A model generated the notes under the pieces. It searched no databases. It was not told the origin of the DNA and saw nothing but the letters and a program-made list of their open reading frames with translations. The position numbers were made by a program, and so were the translations under genes. Of a stretch of 64,000 nt of DNA, positions 34,147 through 42,649 are shown in pieces. The first letter of the stretch is position 1. Every line of letters starts with the position of its first letter. The DNA is from Pseudobythopirellula maris. GTDB taxonomy: Bacteria > Planctomycetota > Planctomycetia > Pirellulales > Lacipirellulaceae. Where the stretch lies: NCBI RefSeq assembly GCF_007859945.1, contig NZ_SJPQ01000002.1, positions 1,032,279-1,096,278 of the forward strand. The letters are read 5' to 3'.

Positions 34147-35436
34147 GTGAACGAAGCCGACCTCCTGCCGGAGAGCCTGCGCGAGGATTTTCCGATCCTT
34201 CAGCAGACCGTGCACGGCGACAAACCGCTGGTGTTTCTCGACTCGGCCGCCAGCAGCCAGCGGCCGCGGCAGGTCACGCAGGCGCTGGTCGATTGCTACG
34301 AGCAGGACTACGCGAACGTCCATCGCGGCATTCATGTCCTCAGCGAGCGGGCGACCGACGCCTACGAGCTGGCACGGGCCAAGGTGCGCGACTTTATCGG
34401 CGCCGAGCACTCCCGCGAGGTTGTGTTCACCGCCGGCACGACGGCTTCGATCAACACCGTGGCCCGCTCGTGGGGCGACGCCAACCTCGCGGCCGGCGAC
34501 GAGATCCTCGTCACGCCGATGGAGCACCACTCGAACCTCGTGCCGTGGTTCCAGCTCGCCGAGCGCACCGGGGCGGTGATCAAGCACGTTGCAATGACCG
34601 ACGACGGCCGGCTGCTGCCCGAAGCGTTCGACGAGGCGATCAACGAGCGGACCAAGGTCGTGGCCTTTACGGCGGTGAGCAACACGCTTGGCACAGTGAA
34701 CCCCGTCAAAGAGATCGCCGCCAAGGCGCGGGCCGCCGGGGCGATCAGCGTGGTCGACGCCGCCCAGAGCGCGCCGCACATGACGACCGACGTGCGGCAG
34801 CTCGGCGTCGATTTCCTCGCCTTCAGCGCCCACAAGCTGTGCGGGCCCTCGGGTGTCGGCGTGCTGTACGGCCGCGAGGCGTTGCTTGAGGCGATGCCGC
34901 CGTTCTTGGGTGGTGGGTCGATGATCAACCGGGTGTACGACGACCACTTCACCCCGGCCGGCCTGCCGGCCAAGTTCGAGGCGGGCACGCCGCCGATCGC
35001 CCCGGCCATCGGCCTGGGGGCGGCGATCGACTACTTGCAAGCCATTGGCTTGGGCCGGATCCACGCGCACGAGGCCGCGCTGGTCGGCTACGCCTGGCGG
35101 CGGCTCGCCGATATCGAGGGGCTGCGGCTGTTGGGGCCCTCGCCGCTGGAGCACGGGCCCGAGGTGCGGGCCGGGCTGGTGAGCTTCGTGCTCGACCGGC
35201 CGCACGCCCACGACATCGCCCAGCTGTTGGACCGCGACGGCGTCGCCGTCCGGGCCGGCCACCACTGCACCCAGCCGCTGCACGACCGATTGGGGATCAC
35301 CGCAAGCACGCGGGCGAGCTTTTACCTCTACACCACGCGGGGCGAGGTCGACGCCCTGGCCGATTCGCTCGCCACCGTGCGCGAAAAATTCCGCCCCACG
35401 GGCCGCAAACGCAAGCCGCGTTCGGCAGGGGAATGA
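34147..35436 (+). CDS. sufS: Cysteine desulfurase SufS
   Basis: A 429-residue PLP enzyme that removes sulfur from cysteine and passes it as persulfide to SufU. It has the aminotransferase class V fold start FLDSAASSQRP, the PLP lysine in FSAHKLCGPSGVGVLYG and the catalytic loop RAGHHCTQPLHDRLGI with its Cys. The His before it (EHHSNLVPW) is the cofactor-stacking residue. Start GTG 34147 is preferred over GTG 34120, which lies inside the repeat. It probably forms a two-gene operon with sufU, although the repeat between them could separate transcripts. Confidence 0.96.
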   Translation: MNEADLLPESLREDFPILQQTVHGDKPLVFLDSAASSQRPRQVTQALVDCYEQDYANVHRGIHVLSERATDAYELARAKVRDFIGAEHSREVVFTAGTTASINTVARSWGDANLAAGDEILVTPMEHHSNLVPWFQLAERTGAVIKHVAMTDDGRLLPEAFDEAINERTKVVAFTAVSNTLGTVNPVKEIAAKARAAGAISVVDAAQSAPHMTTDVRQLGVDFLAFSAHKLCGPSGVGVLYGREALLEAMPPFLGGGSMINRVYDDHFTPAGLPAKFEAGTPPIAPAIGLGAAIDYLQAIGLGRIHAHEAALVGYAWRRLADIEGLRLLGPSPLEHGPEVRAGLVSFVLDRPHAHDIAQLLDRDGVAVRAGHHCTQPLHDRLGITASTRASFYLYTTRGEVDALADSLATVREKFRPTGRKRKPRSAGE

Positions 35437-35679
35437 CGGATCCCGGATGAACCGCGACGAAACCTAGCGGTGGCGCCCCCCCGCTTTCGGTCATTCGGCT
35501 TCCCTCAACGAGGCGTGCCCGGCGGGATTTCACCGCGGCAAACCCTGGGCAACGGCTGTTGTGCGGCCCCGTCAGGACGGCTAGAATTCGGGATTCGTTG
35601 ATTTTACCCAACCCGCCCAAGCTGACGGGTCCCACGCCGACCGACAGGTTGGCCCCCGTTCCTCGCGAGTGCTAATCGG

Positions 35680-36189
35680 ATGCGTTTCTGGCTGATCGAC
35701 GCGATCGAGAGCTTTGAGCCCGGGGTTGGCCTGACGGCGTCGAAGAACGTTTCGTACAGCGAAGAGTACCTGCAGGACCACTTCCCGGAGTTCCCGGTCC
35801 TGCCGGGCGTTTTCCAGCTCGAGGCGGCCACCCAGGCGGCGGCTTGGTACCTGAGGATGGCCGAGGGCCACGCCCACAGCGTCGTCACGCTCAAAGAAGC
35901 CAAGAACGTCAAGTACGCCGACTTCGTTTCGCCCGGCGACCGGCTCACGATCCGGCTGGAGCTTGTGAAGCAAGACGACCGCGACGCGATGTTCAAAGTG
36001 ACCGGCGGAGTGGGAGAAAAGACCTCACTCACCGGCCGCATCGTTGTCGAGCGTTTCAATTTGGCCGATACCGACCCGAGCCAGGCCGAGGCCGACGCCC
36101 ACCTCCGCAAGAACCAACGCGAAATCCTGCAAGCGATCCACCCGGCGGGCGTGGCGCTGCTGTCCCGAGAGCCAGCCGGCGCCAGCTAG
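35680..36189 (+). CDS. FabZ-like 3-hydroxyacyl-ACP dehydratase
   Basis: A 169-residue hotdog protein. The catalytic signature is intact: H34 in DHFPEFPVLPGVFQLEAATQ and E48 in the same helix-loop. The C-terminal part (VSPGDRLTIRLELVKQDDRD) fits FabZ. It would dehydrate 3-hydroxyacyl-ACP to the trans-2-enoyl product. It starts the acyl cluster followed by ACP, a second hotdog protein and a ketosynthase. The extra tail after residue 130 is not typical of FabZ. Confidence 0.88.
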   Translation: MRFWLIDAIESFEPGVGLTASKNVSYSEEYLQDHFPEFPVLPGVFQLEAATQAAAWYLRMAEGHAHSVVTLKEAKNVKYADFVSPGDRLTIRLELVKQDDRDAMFKVTGGVGEKTSLTGRIVVERFNLADTDPSQAEADAHLRKNQREILQAIHPAGVALLSREPAGAS

Positions 36190-36363
36190 CACTGGCTCCC
36201 CCCCGGGACGGTCGCCCTTCCTCGCGAAGCCGATACCTGAAACAATCACGCCGCGCTTCGAGCGCGGCTCCGCCGCTAGCGGCGGACACCCACCCGATCA
36301 TCATGCCCGGCCGCCCCGGCCGCGAAACCAGGGACGATTTCACCGAGAAGGTACGAACCTACC

Positions 36364-36756
36364 ATGCCCGACAAAGAAGAGATTTTCGCCAAGGTGCAAG
36401 AGGCTCTCGTCGACGCCCTGGGCGTTGAAGACGACGAGGTCACGCCCGAGGCGACCCTGCAAGGCGACCTCGACGCCGAGAGCATCGACTTCCTGGACAT
36501 CGTGTTCCGGCTCGAGAAGTCGTTCAACATCAAGATCGAGCGCGGCGAGCTGTTCCCCGAGGACATCCTCACCAACAGCGAGTACGTGACCGACGGCAAG
36601 GTCAACGACACCGGCCTGGCCAAGCTCAAGGAGCGGATGCCGTTCGCCGACCTCAGCGGCTTCGAGAGCGACCCGCAGGTGCAGAAGCTCGGCAAGCAGC
36701 TCACCGTGCAAGACATGTGCAACTTTGTCGAGCACAAGCTCGCCGCGGCGGCGTGA
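36364..36756 (+). CDS. Long acyl carrier protein
   Basis: A 130-residue acyl carrier protein, longer than the usual 75-85. The phosphopantetheine attachment Ser is S40 in DLDAESIDFLDIVFRLE. After the normal helix II/III region there is an insertion of about 40 residues (SEYVTDGKVNDTGLAKLKER then FADLSGFESDPQVQKLGKQL) before the final helix VQDMCNFVEHKLAAAA. The acyl group would be carried for the enzymes encoded on both sides. It lies 174 bp after the dehydratase and 229 bp before the next hotdog gene. Confidence 0.92.
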   Translation: MPDKEEIFAKVQEALVDALGVEDDEVTPEATLQGDLDAESIDFLDIVFRLEKSFNIKIERGELFPEDILTNSEYVTDGKVNDTGLAKLKERMPFADLSGFESDPQVQKLGKQLTVQDMCNFVEHKLAAAA

Positions 36757-36985
36757 GTGTGAGACACGGCGACCCCCCGCCTGCTTTGCGCGTTCTCCCT
36801 CCCCCTGGTGGGGAGGGCCGGGGAGGGGGGATGACCCGGGCACCCGGTGTGCTCCACATCAGACCGAGTACCTAGCGCCTCACCCCTCCCCGCTCCGTCT
36901 TGGGCAACGGGCCTCCCCATCCAGGGGAGGGGAACCAAAGGTCGCCACCGGCGACAAACTTTCCTTTCACTAAGCTCTGTTCGCC

Positions 36986-37552
36986 ATGCGTTGGTTCTGG
37001 GTCGATCGCTTTACCGAATACGCCGCCGGCTCGCACGCCGTGGGGGTCAAGGGCGTGTCGCTGGCCGACGACCACATGCACGACCACTGGGACGTCTACC
37101 CGGTGATGCCCAACTCGCTGATCGCCGAGGGGATGGCCCAAACGGCCGGCCTGCTGGTGAGCGAGCTGTACGACTTCCAAGAGCTGGTCGTGCTGGCCAA
37201 GTTCACCAAGCTCGCGTTCAGCGGCCTCGCCCGACCGGGCGACTCGCTCGTGTACCGGGCCGAGATCGGCCGCCGGGTCGACGTCGGCGCCCAGTGCACG
37301 GTGACCGCCCACATCGGCGACCGCCAGCAGGCCGAGGCCGAGATCTTTTTCGCCCGCTTGGCGAAAGGAGAAGGCGCCGAGGCGTCGGAAACCGGCCGCG
37401 ACGAGCGCGGCCTGCCGGCCCGGCTGTTCGATCCGGTGGACCTGGTGCGCTGGCTGCACACGACCGACGTGTTCCGCGTGGGCCTCCGCACGGACGGAAC
37501 GCCGATGAAGCCCGAGCAATACGGCCTGCCGACACTCTGTACTTCTGCTTAA
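36986..37552 (+). CDS. Second hotdog-fold dehydratase-like protein
   Basis: A 188-residue hotdog protein with the FabA/FabZ-type signature HDHWDVYPVMPNSLIAEGMA: H34 and E48 are in place. The strand VVLAKFTKLAFSGLARPGDS follows as in FabZ. The body from residue 125 onwards is different and ends with a charged, proline-containing tail. It may be a second dehydratase, or an enzyme specialised for another chain length. Downstream lies a palindromic repeat and then the ketosynthase. Confidence 0.83.
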   Translation: MRWFWVDRFTEYAAGSHAVGVKGVSLADDHMHDHWDVYPVMPNSLIAEGMAQTAGLLVSELYDFQELVVLAKFTKLAFSGLARPGDSLVYRAEIGRRVDVGAQCTVTAHIGDRQQAEAEIFFARLAKGEGAEASETGRDERGLPARLFDPVDLVRWLHTTDVFRVGLRTDGTPMKPEQYGLPTLCTSA

Positions 37553-37560
37553 GAAAAGAC

Positions 37561-37722
37561 GAACCACGACGGAACAACGGAACGACGTAGGAAAAATTGG
37601 GGGAGGCGTCTCCGACGCCGATGACGTTCTGATTGCCAACTAAGGCTGTTCAGACTCCATCGGCTTGAGAATCGCTTTCCACGATTCGACCTCTATCTCT
37701 TTCCGCTGTTCCTTCGTGGTTC
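37561..37722. repeat. Inverted repeat with GAACCACGAAGGAAC arms and GGCGTC stem
   Basis: Outer arms: GAACCACGACGGAACAACGG at 37561-37582 and the mirror TTCCGCTGTTCCTTCGTGGT at 37701-37722, with two mismatches. Inside lies the small palindrome GGCGTC-TCC-GACGCC (37605-37619), seen again at 49138-49208. A third copy of the outer arm occurs near 43710-43731. It occupies the gap before the ketosynthase. Confidence 0.85.
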
Positions 37723-37751
37723 TTTACTACGATCACCGAGCGGAGCTAGCG

Positions 37752-39026
37752 ATGCGTAATCGAGTCGTGGTGACGGGCGTTGGCTGTGTCACGCCGTTGG
37801 GGACCACCGTTGCCGAGCTGTGGGACAACCTCGTGGCCGGCAAGAGCGCCGTGGGTCCGACCACGCTGTTCGACGCCAAGAACTTTCCCACCAAGATCGC
37901 CGCCGAGGTGCGCGACTGGTCGATCGCCTCGGTGGGCGAGGACGAGAAGGAGTGGGAGGGCCGCGGCCGCCACACCCGCTTCGCCGCCGGCGCGGCGCGG
38001 CAGGCGATGGACGACTCGGGCCTGCTGGGCACGGTCGAGCCCGAGCGGCTTGGCGTGTACCTCGGCGCCGGCGAGGGGCAGCAAGACTTCCAGGCGTTCA
38101 GCAAGATGATGACCGCCGCGCTCGAGAGCGGCGAGCTGGACCTCTCGGTCTTCGTGCAGCAGGGGCTCGTCCACCTCGACCCGCAGCTCGAGCTCGAGCA
38201 AGAGCCCAACATGCCGGCCGGCTACCTGGCCGCGATGTTCGACGCCCAGGGGCCCAACTTCAACTGCCTCACCGCCTGCGCCGCTAGCAGCCAGGCGATC
38301 GGCGAGGCGACCGAGATCATCCGTCGCGGCGACGCCGACGCGATGATCTCCGGCGGCGCCCACAGCATGATCCACCCGTTCGGCGTGTCGGGATTCAACC
38401 TGCTCACGGCGCTCTCCACCCGCAACGACGAGCCGCACCGCGCGAGCCGGCCGTTCGAGCGCCACCGCGACGGCTTCGTGCTGGGCGAGGGCGCCGCGAT
38501 GGTCGTGCTCGAGGAGTACGAGCACGCCAAGAAACGCGGCGCGACGATCTACGGCGAGATCTTGGGCTACGGCACGACGGCCGACGCCTTCCGCATCACC
38601 GACACCCACCCCGAGGGGCGCGGCGCCACCACCTGCCTGAACATGGCGCTCAAGGACGCCGGCAAGAACACGGACGAGATCGACTACGTGAACGCCCACG
38701 GCACGAGCACGAGCGTCAACGACCGCGTCGAGACGCTCGCCCTGAAGCAGGCGCTCGGCGAGCACGCCTACAAGACGCCCGTTTCGAGCACCAAGAGCAT
38801 GATGGGCCACCTCATCGCCGCCGCCGGCGCCACGGAGCTGATCATCTGCCTGATGGCGATGCGGCACAACATCGCGCCGCCGACGATCAACTACGAAGAG
38901 GCCGACCCCGACTGCGACCTCGACTACGTGCCGAATGAGGCCCGCCAAGTCGAGTGCAAAACCGTGGCGAGCAACAGCTTCGGCTTCGGCGGGCAGAACA
39001 TCACGCTCGTGGCGGGCGAGGTTTGA
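37752..39026 (+). CDS. Beta-ketoacyl-ACP synthase (FabF-like)
   Basis: A 424-residue ketosynthase of the thiolase fold. The catalytic triad is complete: C176 in [13 protein letters not shown]316 in [14 protein letters not shown] and H353 in [15 protein letters not shown]. The C-terminal [16 protein letters not shown] matches KAS II. It would condense acyl and malonyl units on an ACP. Together with the long ACP and two hotdog enzymes it forms a small acyl-chain cluster, without ketoreductase or enoyl reductase in the window. The ATG at 37752 is used; upstream frame enters the repeat. Confidence 0.96.
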   Translation: MRNRVVVTGVGCVTPLGTTVAELWDNLVAGKSAVGPTTLFDAKNFPTKIAAEVRDWSIASVGEDEKEWEGRGRHTRFAAGAARQAMDDSGLLGTVEPERLGVYLGAGEGQQDFQAFSKMMTAALESGELDLSVFVQQGLVHLDPQLELEQEPNMPAGYLAAMFDAQGPNFNCLTACAASSQAIGEATEIIRRGDADAMISGGAHSMIHPFGVSGFNLLTALSTRNDEPHRASRPFERHRDGFVLGEGAAMVVLEEYEHAKKRGATIYGEILGYGTTADAFRITDTHPEGRGATTCLNMALKDAGKNTDEIDYVNAHGTSTSVNDRVETLALKQALGEHAYKTPVSSTKSMMGHLIAAAGATELIICLMAMRHNIAPPTINYEEADPDCDLDYVPNEARQVECKTVASNSFGFGGQNITLVAGEV

Positions 39027-39394
39027 TCGCAGTTTAGAGCGGTTTGCTCATTGGTGTAGACGCTCGGCTCGCGATCGGCGTCATGGCTTCGTCAGCCTGC
39101 ATCGACAATGCACCGCATTGCCTGCTTCGGCTTCCTCGCCACGCCCCCAATCGCTTCCCCGCTCGTCCACACCAATTCGAAAAACGCTCTAAGCGCAGCG
39201 CAGGCGAGCCGGCGGCGTAAGCCGCCGGAGTTTCCCCGCTAGCGCCACACCGCCCCGCTCCGAGCAACTCCGGCGGCTCACGCCGACGGCTCGCCCCACG
39301 AAACAAAGCCAGCCGCCCTCAACGCATCCTTGCGTCGTGGCGGCTGGCTGAGCGTGATTCCGTTCACGCCGGTGTCTCTTGCTTCTCGCTTCGA
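39027..39394. other. Intergenic region with a GAGCCGGCGGCGTAAGCC inverted repeat
   Basis: The gap after the ketosynthase carries no gene. It contains the repeat at 39203-39295 and a CGCTCT/AAACGCTCT-type stretch near 39060 and 39185. Open frames here are repeat-driven. No terminator with a T run was seen. Confidence 0.5.
39203..39295. repeat. Inverted repeat, GGCGAGCCGGCGGCGTAAGC family, copy 1
   Basis: Left arm GGCGAGCCGGCGGCGTAAGC (39203-39232) pairs with the right arm ending GCCGACGGCTCGCC (39266-39295), two mismatches in 30. The same arms recur at 51138-51231, and a related word is near 46252. Confidence 0.9.
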
Positions 39395-39841
39395 TCAGTT
39401 GGGGCCGATCGAGGGCGGGTTGCACATGAAGAAGTCGCGTGGACCGCGTACCGTGTAGTACGGGTACGCGGTTTGGGCCGACGGCGGGCCGGGCGTGAAG
39501 CCGTAGGCCGAGTCGCAGCGACCACAGTCGAGCACCTTGCCGACCATGTGGTTGATGCAGCCGTTGCCCGTCGCGCAGCCGTCGCAAGATCCGCATCCGC
39601 CACCGCCGCGGGCGAAGAGCCCGCCGCCGATGCCTTCGCCGCAGTTGTCACCGCAGCCGACCTGGTCCATGCAGCCGAGCATGCCCTGGCCTTGGTAGCT
39701 GGCTTGAGAGACGGCCTGCGGCGGTCCCTGGGCGAAGCGGTTGCCCTGCATGTGTGCCAGCGGGCCGGGCGCGCCGACCGACTGACAGCCGACGCTCGTC
39801 GCAACGAGCGCAGCCGCTAGCGCGGCTAACTTGAGATTCAT
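39395..39841 (-). CDS. Cys/Gly-rich lipoprotein
   Basis: A 148-residue putative lipoprotein. The signal is LAALAAALVATSVGC with the lipobox VATSVGC, so mature residue 1 would be the Cys. The mature part has a dense Cys/Gly block (CGDNCGEGIGGG, CGSCDGCATGNGC, CGRCDSAYG) that could bind metal or form disulfides. The final part is Tyr/Pro-rich. A G-rich ribosome site lies just before the ATG. Function is not recognised. It is divergent from the ABC exporter. Confidence 0.7.
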   Translation of the reverse strand: MNLKLAALAAALVATSVGCQSVGAPGPLAHMQGNRFAQGPPQAVSQASYQGQGMLGCMDQVGCGDNCGEGIGGGLFARGGGGCGSCDGCATGNGCINHMVGKVLDCGRCDSAYGFTPGPPSAQTAYPYYTVRGPRDFFMCNPPSIGPN

Positions 39842-40184
39842 CTTGGTTCCCCCCATTCCGCTCTCGTCAGACACCGCGCCGTGTGCGTGTACCGGAACGG
39901 CCGACCGATCGGCCCCACGCGGCTTGCCCGAGAGCTGGTACGACTGGTATCGGCGGAGCAATCGGCGCAATCCAGTTTTTCGCACCTCGGCGAGAGGGAT
40001 CGACGCGGCTTGCTGGCGCCGCTGGCGCCCGCCGCACACGCCATACCCCAACGGGTCACGTCGGCGTTGGACCGAGCGTGCCGATGTGTTACAAGATTAG
40101 ACCCGATCCCGTAGGTCGGGCTTGCGCGCAGGCACGGAAGCCTCTGCCCCAAGCCCGGCGCCGCACCCACGTCACGGAAGACGC
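39842..40184. other. Divergent intergenic region
   Basis: Between the lipoprotein and the exporter gene; no gene is supported. It must hold two outward promoters, but no good -10/-35 pair was picked out. A short repeated CTGGTA word occurs near 39936-39951. An A/G-rich ribosome site (GGAAG) lies before the exporter ATG. Confidence 0.45.
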
Positions 40185-42182
40185 ATGACAGGTTTTGGCC
40201 GCGCAGTACGCCTGGCCCTCGGTTCGCGCGGGCTTGTGGCCGGCTGCTTCGTGACGTCGCTGTTCGTCGCGGTGCTGTGGGCCAGCAACCTGATGGCCGT
40301 TTGGCCGCTGGTCGACGCGGTGATGCGCGGCCAGTCGGTGCCCCAGTGGCTCGAGAGCGAGGCGGAGACTCAGCGGACCGAACTCGCCGAGCGCACCCAG
40401 CGCCGCATCGAGCTCGGCCTGCAAGTCGCCCACGCTTCGCCCGACCAGCACCCCCGACTGCGGCAGCTGATCGCCGACTCGAAACGCGAGTCGGGCTACA
40501 CCCGTGAGAAGCTCGAGTGGAACGCGTGGGTCCGGCCGATCGCCGCGCGCTGGCTGCCCAGCACGCCGTTCGAGACGCTCGTATGCGTCTGCGCCTACGT
40601 GATGATCGGCACGCTTCTGAAGAACCTCTTCCGGGTGCTCAACCTGGTGTGCGTCGCGCGGCTGGGGCACGTCACTTGCTTCAACCTGCGCAAGGACTAC
40701 TACCGCCAACTGCTGAGGCTCGACCTGAGCGAGTTCTCCGAACGCGGCCGCGGCGACCTGATGAACCGCTGCACCACGGACCTCAACGAGGTCGGCACGG
40801 GCGTCCAGACCTTGTTCGGGCAGGCCGTGCGCGAGCCGCTCAAGATGATCGCCTGCTTCGCCGGCGCCGCCTGGGTGAGCTGGCGGCTGCTGCTGCTCAC
40901 CATCGTCGTGGCGCCGATCGCTTTCTTCGCAGTCCGCGCGCTGGCCAAGTCGCTCAAGCGGGCCAACCGCCGGGCGCTCGAGGAGCTCTCCGGCATCTTC
41001 GAGACCCTCACCGAGACGCTCTCCAGCATCCGCCTGATCAAGGCCTTCACGCTCGAGTCGGCCGAGCGGGCCCGGTTCCACGACTCGGCCAAGGCGCTCT
41101 ACGAGCGGCAGATGAAGATCGCCCGCTACAACGCGCTGGTGAGCCCGCTGACCGAGAACCTCGGCATCATGATGGTCATGCTCGCCGCGCTCGCCGGCGG
41201 CTTCTTGGTGCTCAACCAAGAGACCCATCTGTTCGGTGTGCGGATCAGCGAGACCCCGCTCACGCACGGCCACATGACGCTGTTCTTCGCCATGCTGATC
41301 GGCATGAGCGACCCGGCCCGGCGGCTGGCCGAGGTGTTCAACCGCCTGCAGATGGCCAGCGCCGCGTCGGACCGGGTGTTCGAGGTGCTCGACCGCCGGC
41401 CGACGATCGTCGACCCGCCGGCGCCCGCGTCGTTCCCGCTCAAGTGGCGTTCGCTCGCCTTCGAGCAAGTCACGTTCGGCTACGGCGGCGGAGCCTCGGT
41501 CCTGAAGAACGTCGACCTCGAGGTGCGCCGCGGCGAGCGGATCGCCATCGTCGGCCCCAACGGCTGCGGAAAGAGCACGCTGTTGTCGCTGCTGCCGCGG
41601 TTCTACGACACCACGGGCGGCGCGATCCGCATCGACGGCGTCGACGTGCGTGACCTGCGGCTGCGGGCCCTCAGGTCGCGGATCGGCATCGTCTCGCAGC
41701 AGGCCCACCTGTTCAACACCTCGGTGGCGGAGAACATCTCGTTCGGCCGCCCCGGCGCCACTCGCGAAGAGATCGAGGCGGCCGCCGTCCAGGCCCACGC
41801 CGACCGGTTCGTGCTCGACAAGCTCGAGCACGGCTACGACACGATCGTCGGCCCCGGGGGCTCGCGGCTCTCGGGCGGTCAGCGGCAGCGGATCGCGCTG
41901 GCGCGGGCGATCCTGCGCGACCCGGAGATTTTGATCCTCGACGAGGCCACCAGCCAGATCGACGTGGAGAGCGAGCGGCTCATCCACGACGCGCTCAAGC
42001 GATTCACCGTCGGCCGCACGACGCTGCTCATCACCCACCGCCCCAGCACGCTCACCCTGGCCGACCGGGTGGTGGTGATGGACCACGGCGTGATCGACGA
42101 CATCGGCACCGCCGACGAGCTGTACGCCCGCTGCGAACTGTTCCGCACACTGTGCAGCGGCGGTTACCGGGCGAGCGCGTGA
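40185..42182 (+). CDS. MsbA-like ABC exporter (half transporter)
   Basis: A 665-residue ABC transporter with an N-terminal membrane domain (first helix GCFVTSLFVAVLWASNLMAV) and a C-terminal ATPase: Walker A GPNGCGKST, signature LSGGQ, Walker B ILILDEAT and H-loop ITHRPS. The six-helix layout fits MsbA/lipid or multidrug exporters that work as homodimers. A long hydrophilic insert lies between helix 1 and helix 2 (about residues 45-120), which is unusual. No LPS genes are adjacent, so the substrate is open. Start ATG 40185. Confidence 0.93.
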   Translation: MTGFGRAVRLALGSRGLVAGCFVTSLFVAVLWASNLMAVWPLVDAVMRGQSVPQWLESEAETQRTELAERTQRRIELGLQVAHASPDQHPRLRQLIADSKRESGYTREKLEWNAWVRPIAARWLPSTPFETLVCVCAYVMIGTLLKNLFRVLNLVCVARLGHVTCFNLRKDYYRQLLRLDLSEFSERGRGDLMNRCTTDLNEVGTGVQTLFGQAVREPLKMIACFAGAAWVSWRLLLLTIVVAPIAFFAVRALAKSLKRANRRALEELSGIFETLTETLSSIRLIKAFTLESAERARFHDSAKALYERQMKIARYNALVSPLTENLGIMMVMLAALAGGFLVLNQETHLFGVRISETPLTHGHMTLFFAMLIGMSDPARRLAEVFNRLQMASAASDRVFEVLDRRPTIVDPPAPASFPLKWRSLAFEQVTFGYGGGASVLKNVDLEVRRGERIAIVGPNGCGKSTLLSLLPRFYDTTGGAIRIDGVDVRDLRLRALRSRIGIVSQQAHLFNTSVAENISFGRPGATREEIEAAAVQAHADRFVLDKLEHGYDTIVGPGGSRLSGGQRQRIALARAILRDPEILILDEATSQIDVESERLIHDALKRFTVGRTTLLITHRPSTLTLADRVVVMDHGVIDDIGTADELYARCELFRTLCSGGYRASA

Positions 42183-42203
42183 GACGGGCGCGCAGGGCCT
42201 ATC

Positions 42204-42229
42204 CTGGCAGAGTGCGGCCAGAGATTTTT
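42204..42229 (+). terminator. Weak terminator candidate after the ABC exporter
   Basis: CTGGC (42204-42208) and GCCAG (42217-42221) form a five-base stem, followed by AGA and five T at 42225-42229. The stem is short, so the assignment is tentative. Confidence 0.3.
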
Positions 42230-42486
42230 CTCTTTCTTTGAGCAGACGCGCTGCGCCCTTTTGGCACGGGCAGCCAGGCTGGGAAGCCGCTTGGCGTTGC
42301 CTCCGCCCGGTTGACCTCTCTCCTAGGCCCCCCACGGGCACGCCATCCGGCGTCGCATGCCTCGTCCTTGCCGGGCTGTGGGCTTCGCTGCGGGCCTTCT
42401 CACTAGCGGCACGGGCGGCTCTCCAGCTTGCGTCACGAGCGAACAGGGGGTCGCTTGCGCAAACGCAGATTCTCGCATCGCCACTA

Positions 42487-42529
42487 TTGCAATCCGTTTG
42501 CACTAAGATAATATGCACATGAATTGCAT
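42487..42529 (+). promoter_or_regulatory. Promoter with overlapping palindrome (possible zinc regulator site)
   Basis: TTGCAA (42487-42492) and TAATAT (42509-42514) are 16 bases apart in the AT-rich patch before the all3515-like gene. Overlapping the -10 is ATGCA-N7-TGCAT (42513-42529), a perfect five-base palindrome. A repressor bound here would block transcription. Linking it to Zur is inferred from the family of the downstream gene. Confidence 0.5.
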
Positions 42530-42649
42530 TTGCTTTCATTGTGCGTATAGAAGGCCGGCGGACGCGTCTTTCTTCTCCCGCACGCCGAGCAAAGCGCAGG
42601 GGGCTTGTGCCCCTCCCACTTTCTATTTCTTCCAGGAGAGATCGACCCC

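Larger units (their letters stand above)
42183..42649. other. Intergenic region with promoter elements for the all3515-like gene
   Basis: The first part has a weak terminator-like hairpin. From 42481 to 42545 the sequence becomes AT-rich, in contrast with its surroundings, and holds a -35/-10 pair and a palindrome. No gene is supported in the middle; a Thr/Pro-coding open frame there lacks features. Confidence 0.55.

Noticed and set aside
40089-42539. Open frame of 816 codons on the minus strand opposite the ABC exporter
   Set aside because: Composition is typical of antisense GC-rich shadow (Asp/Val/Arg/Gly-rich) and no motif is seen; the plus-strand exporter is complete.
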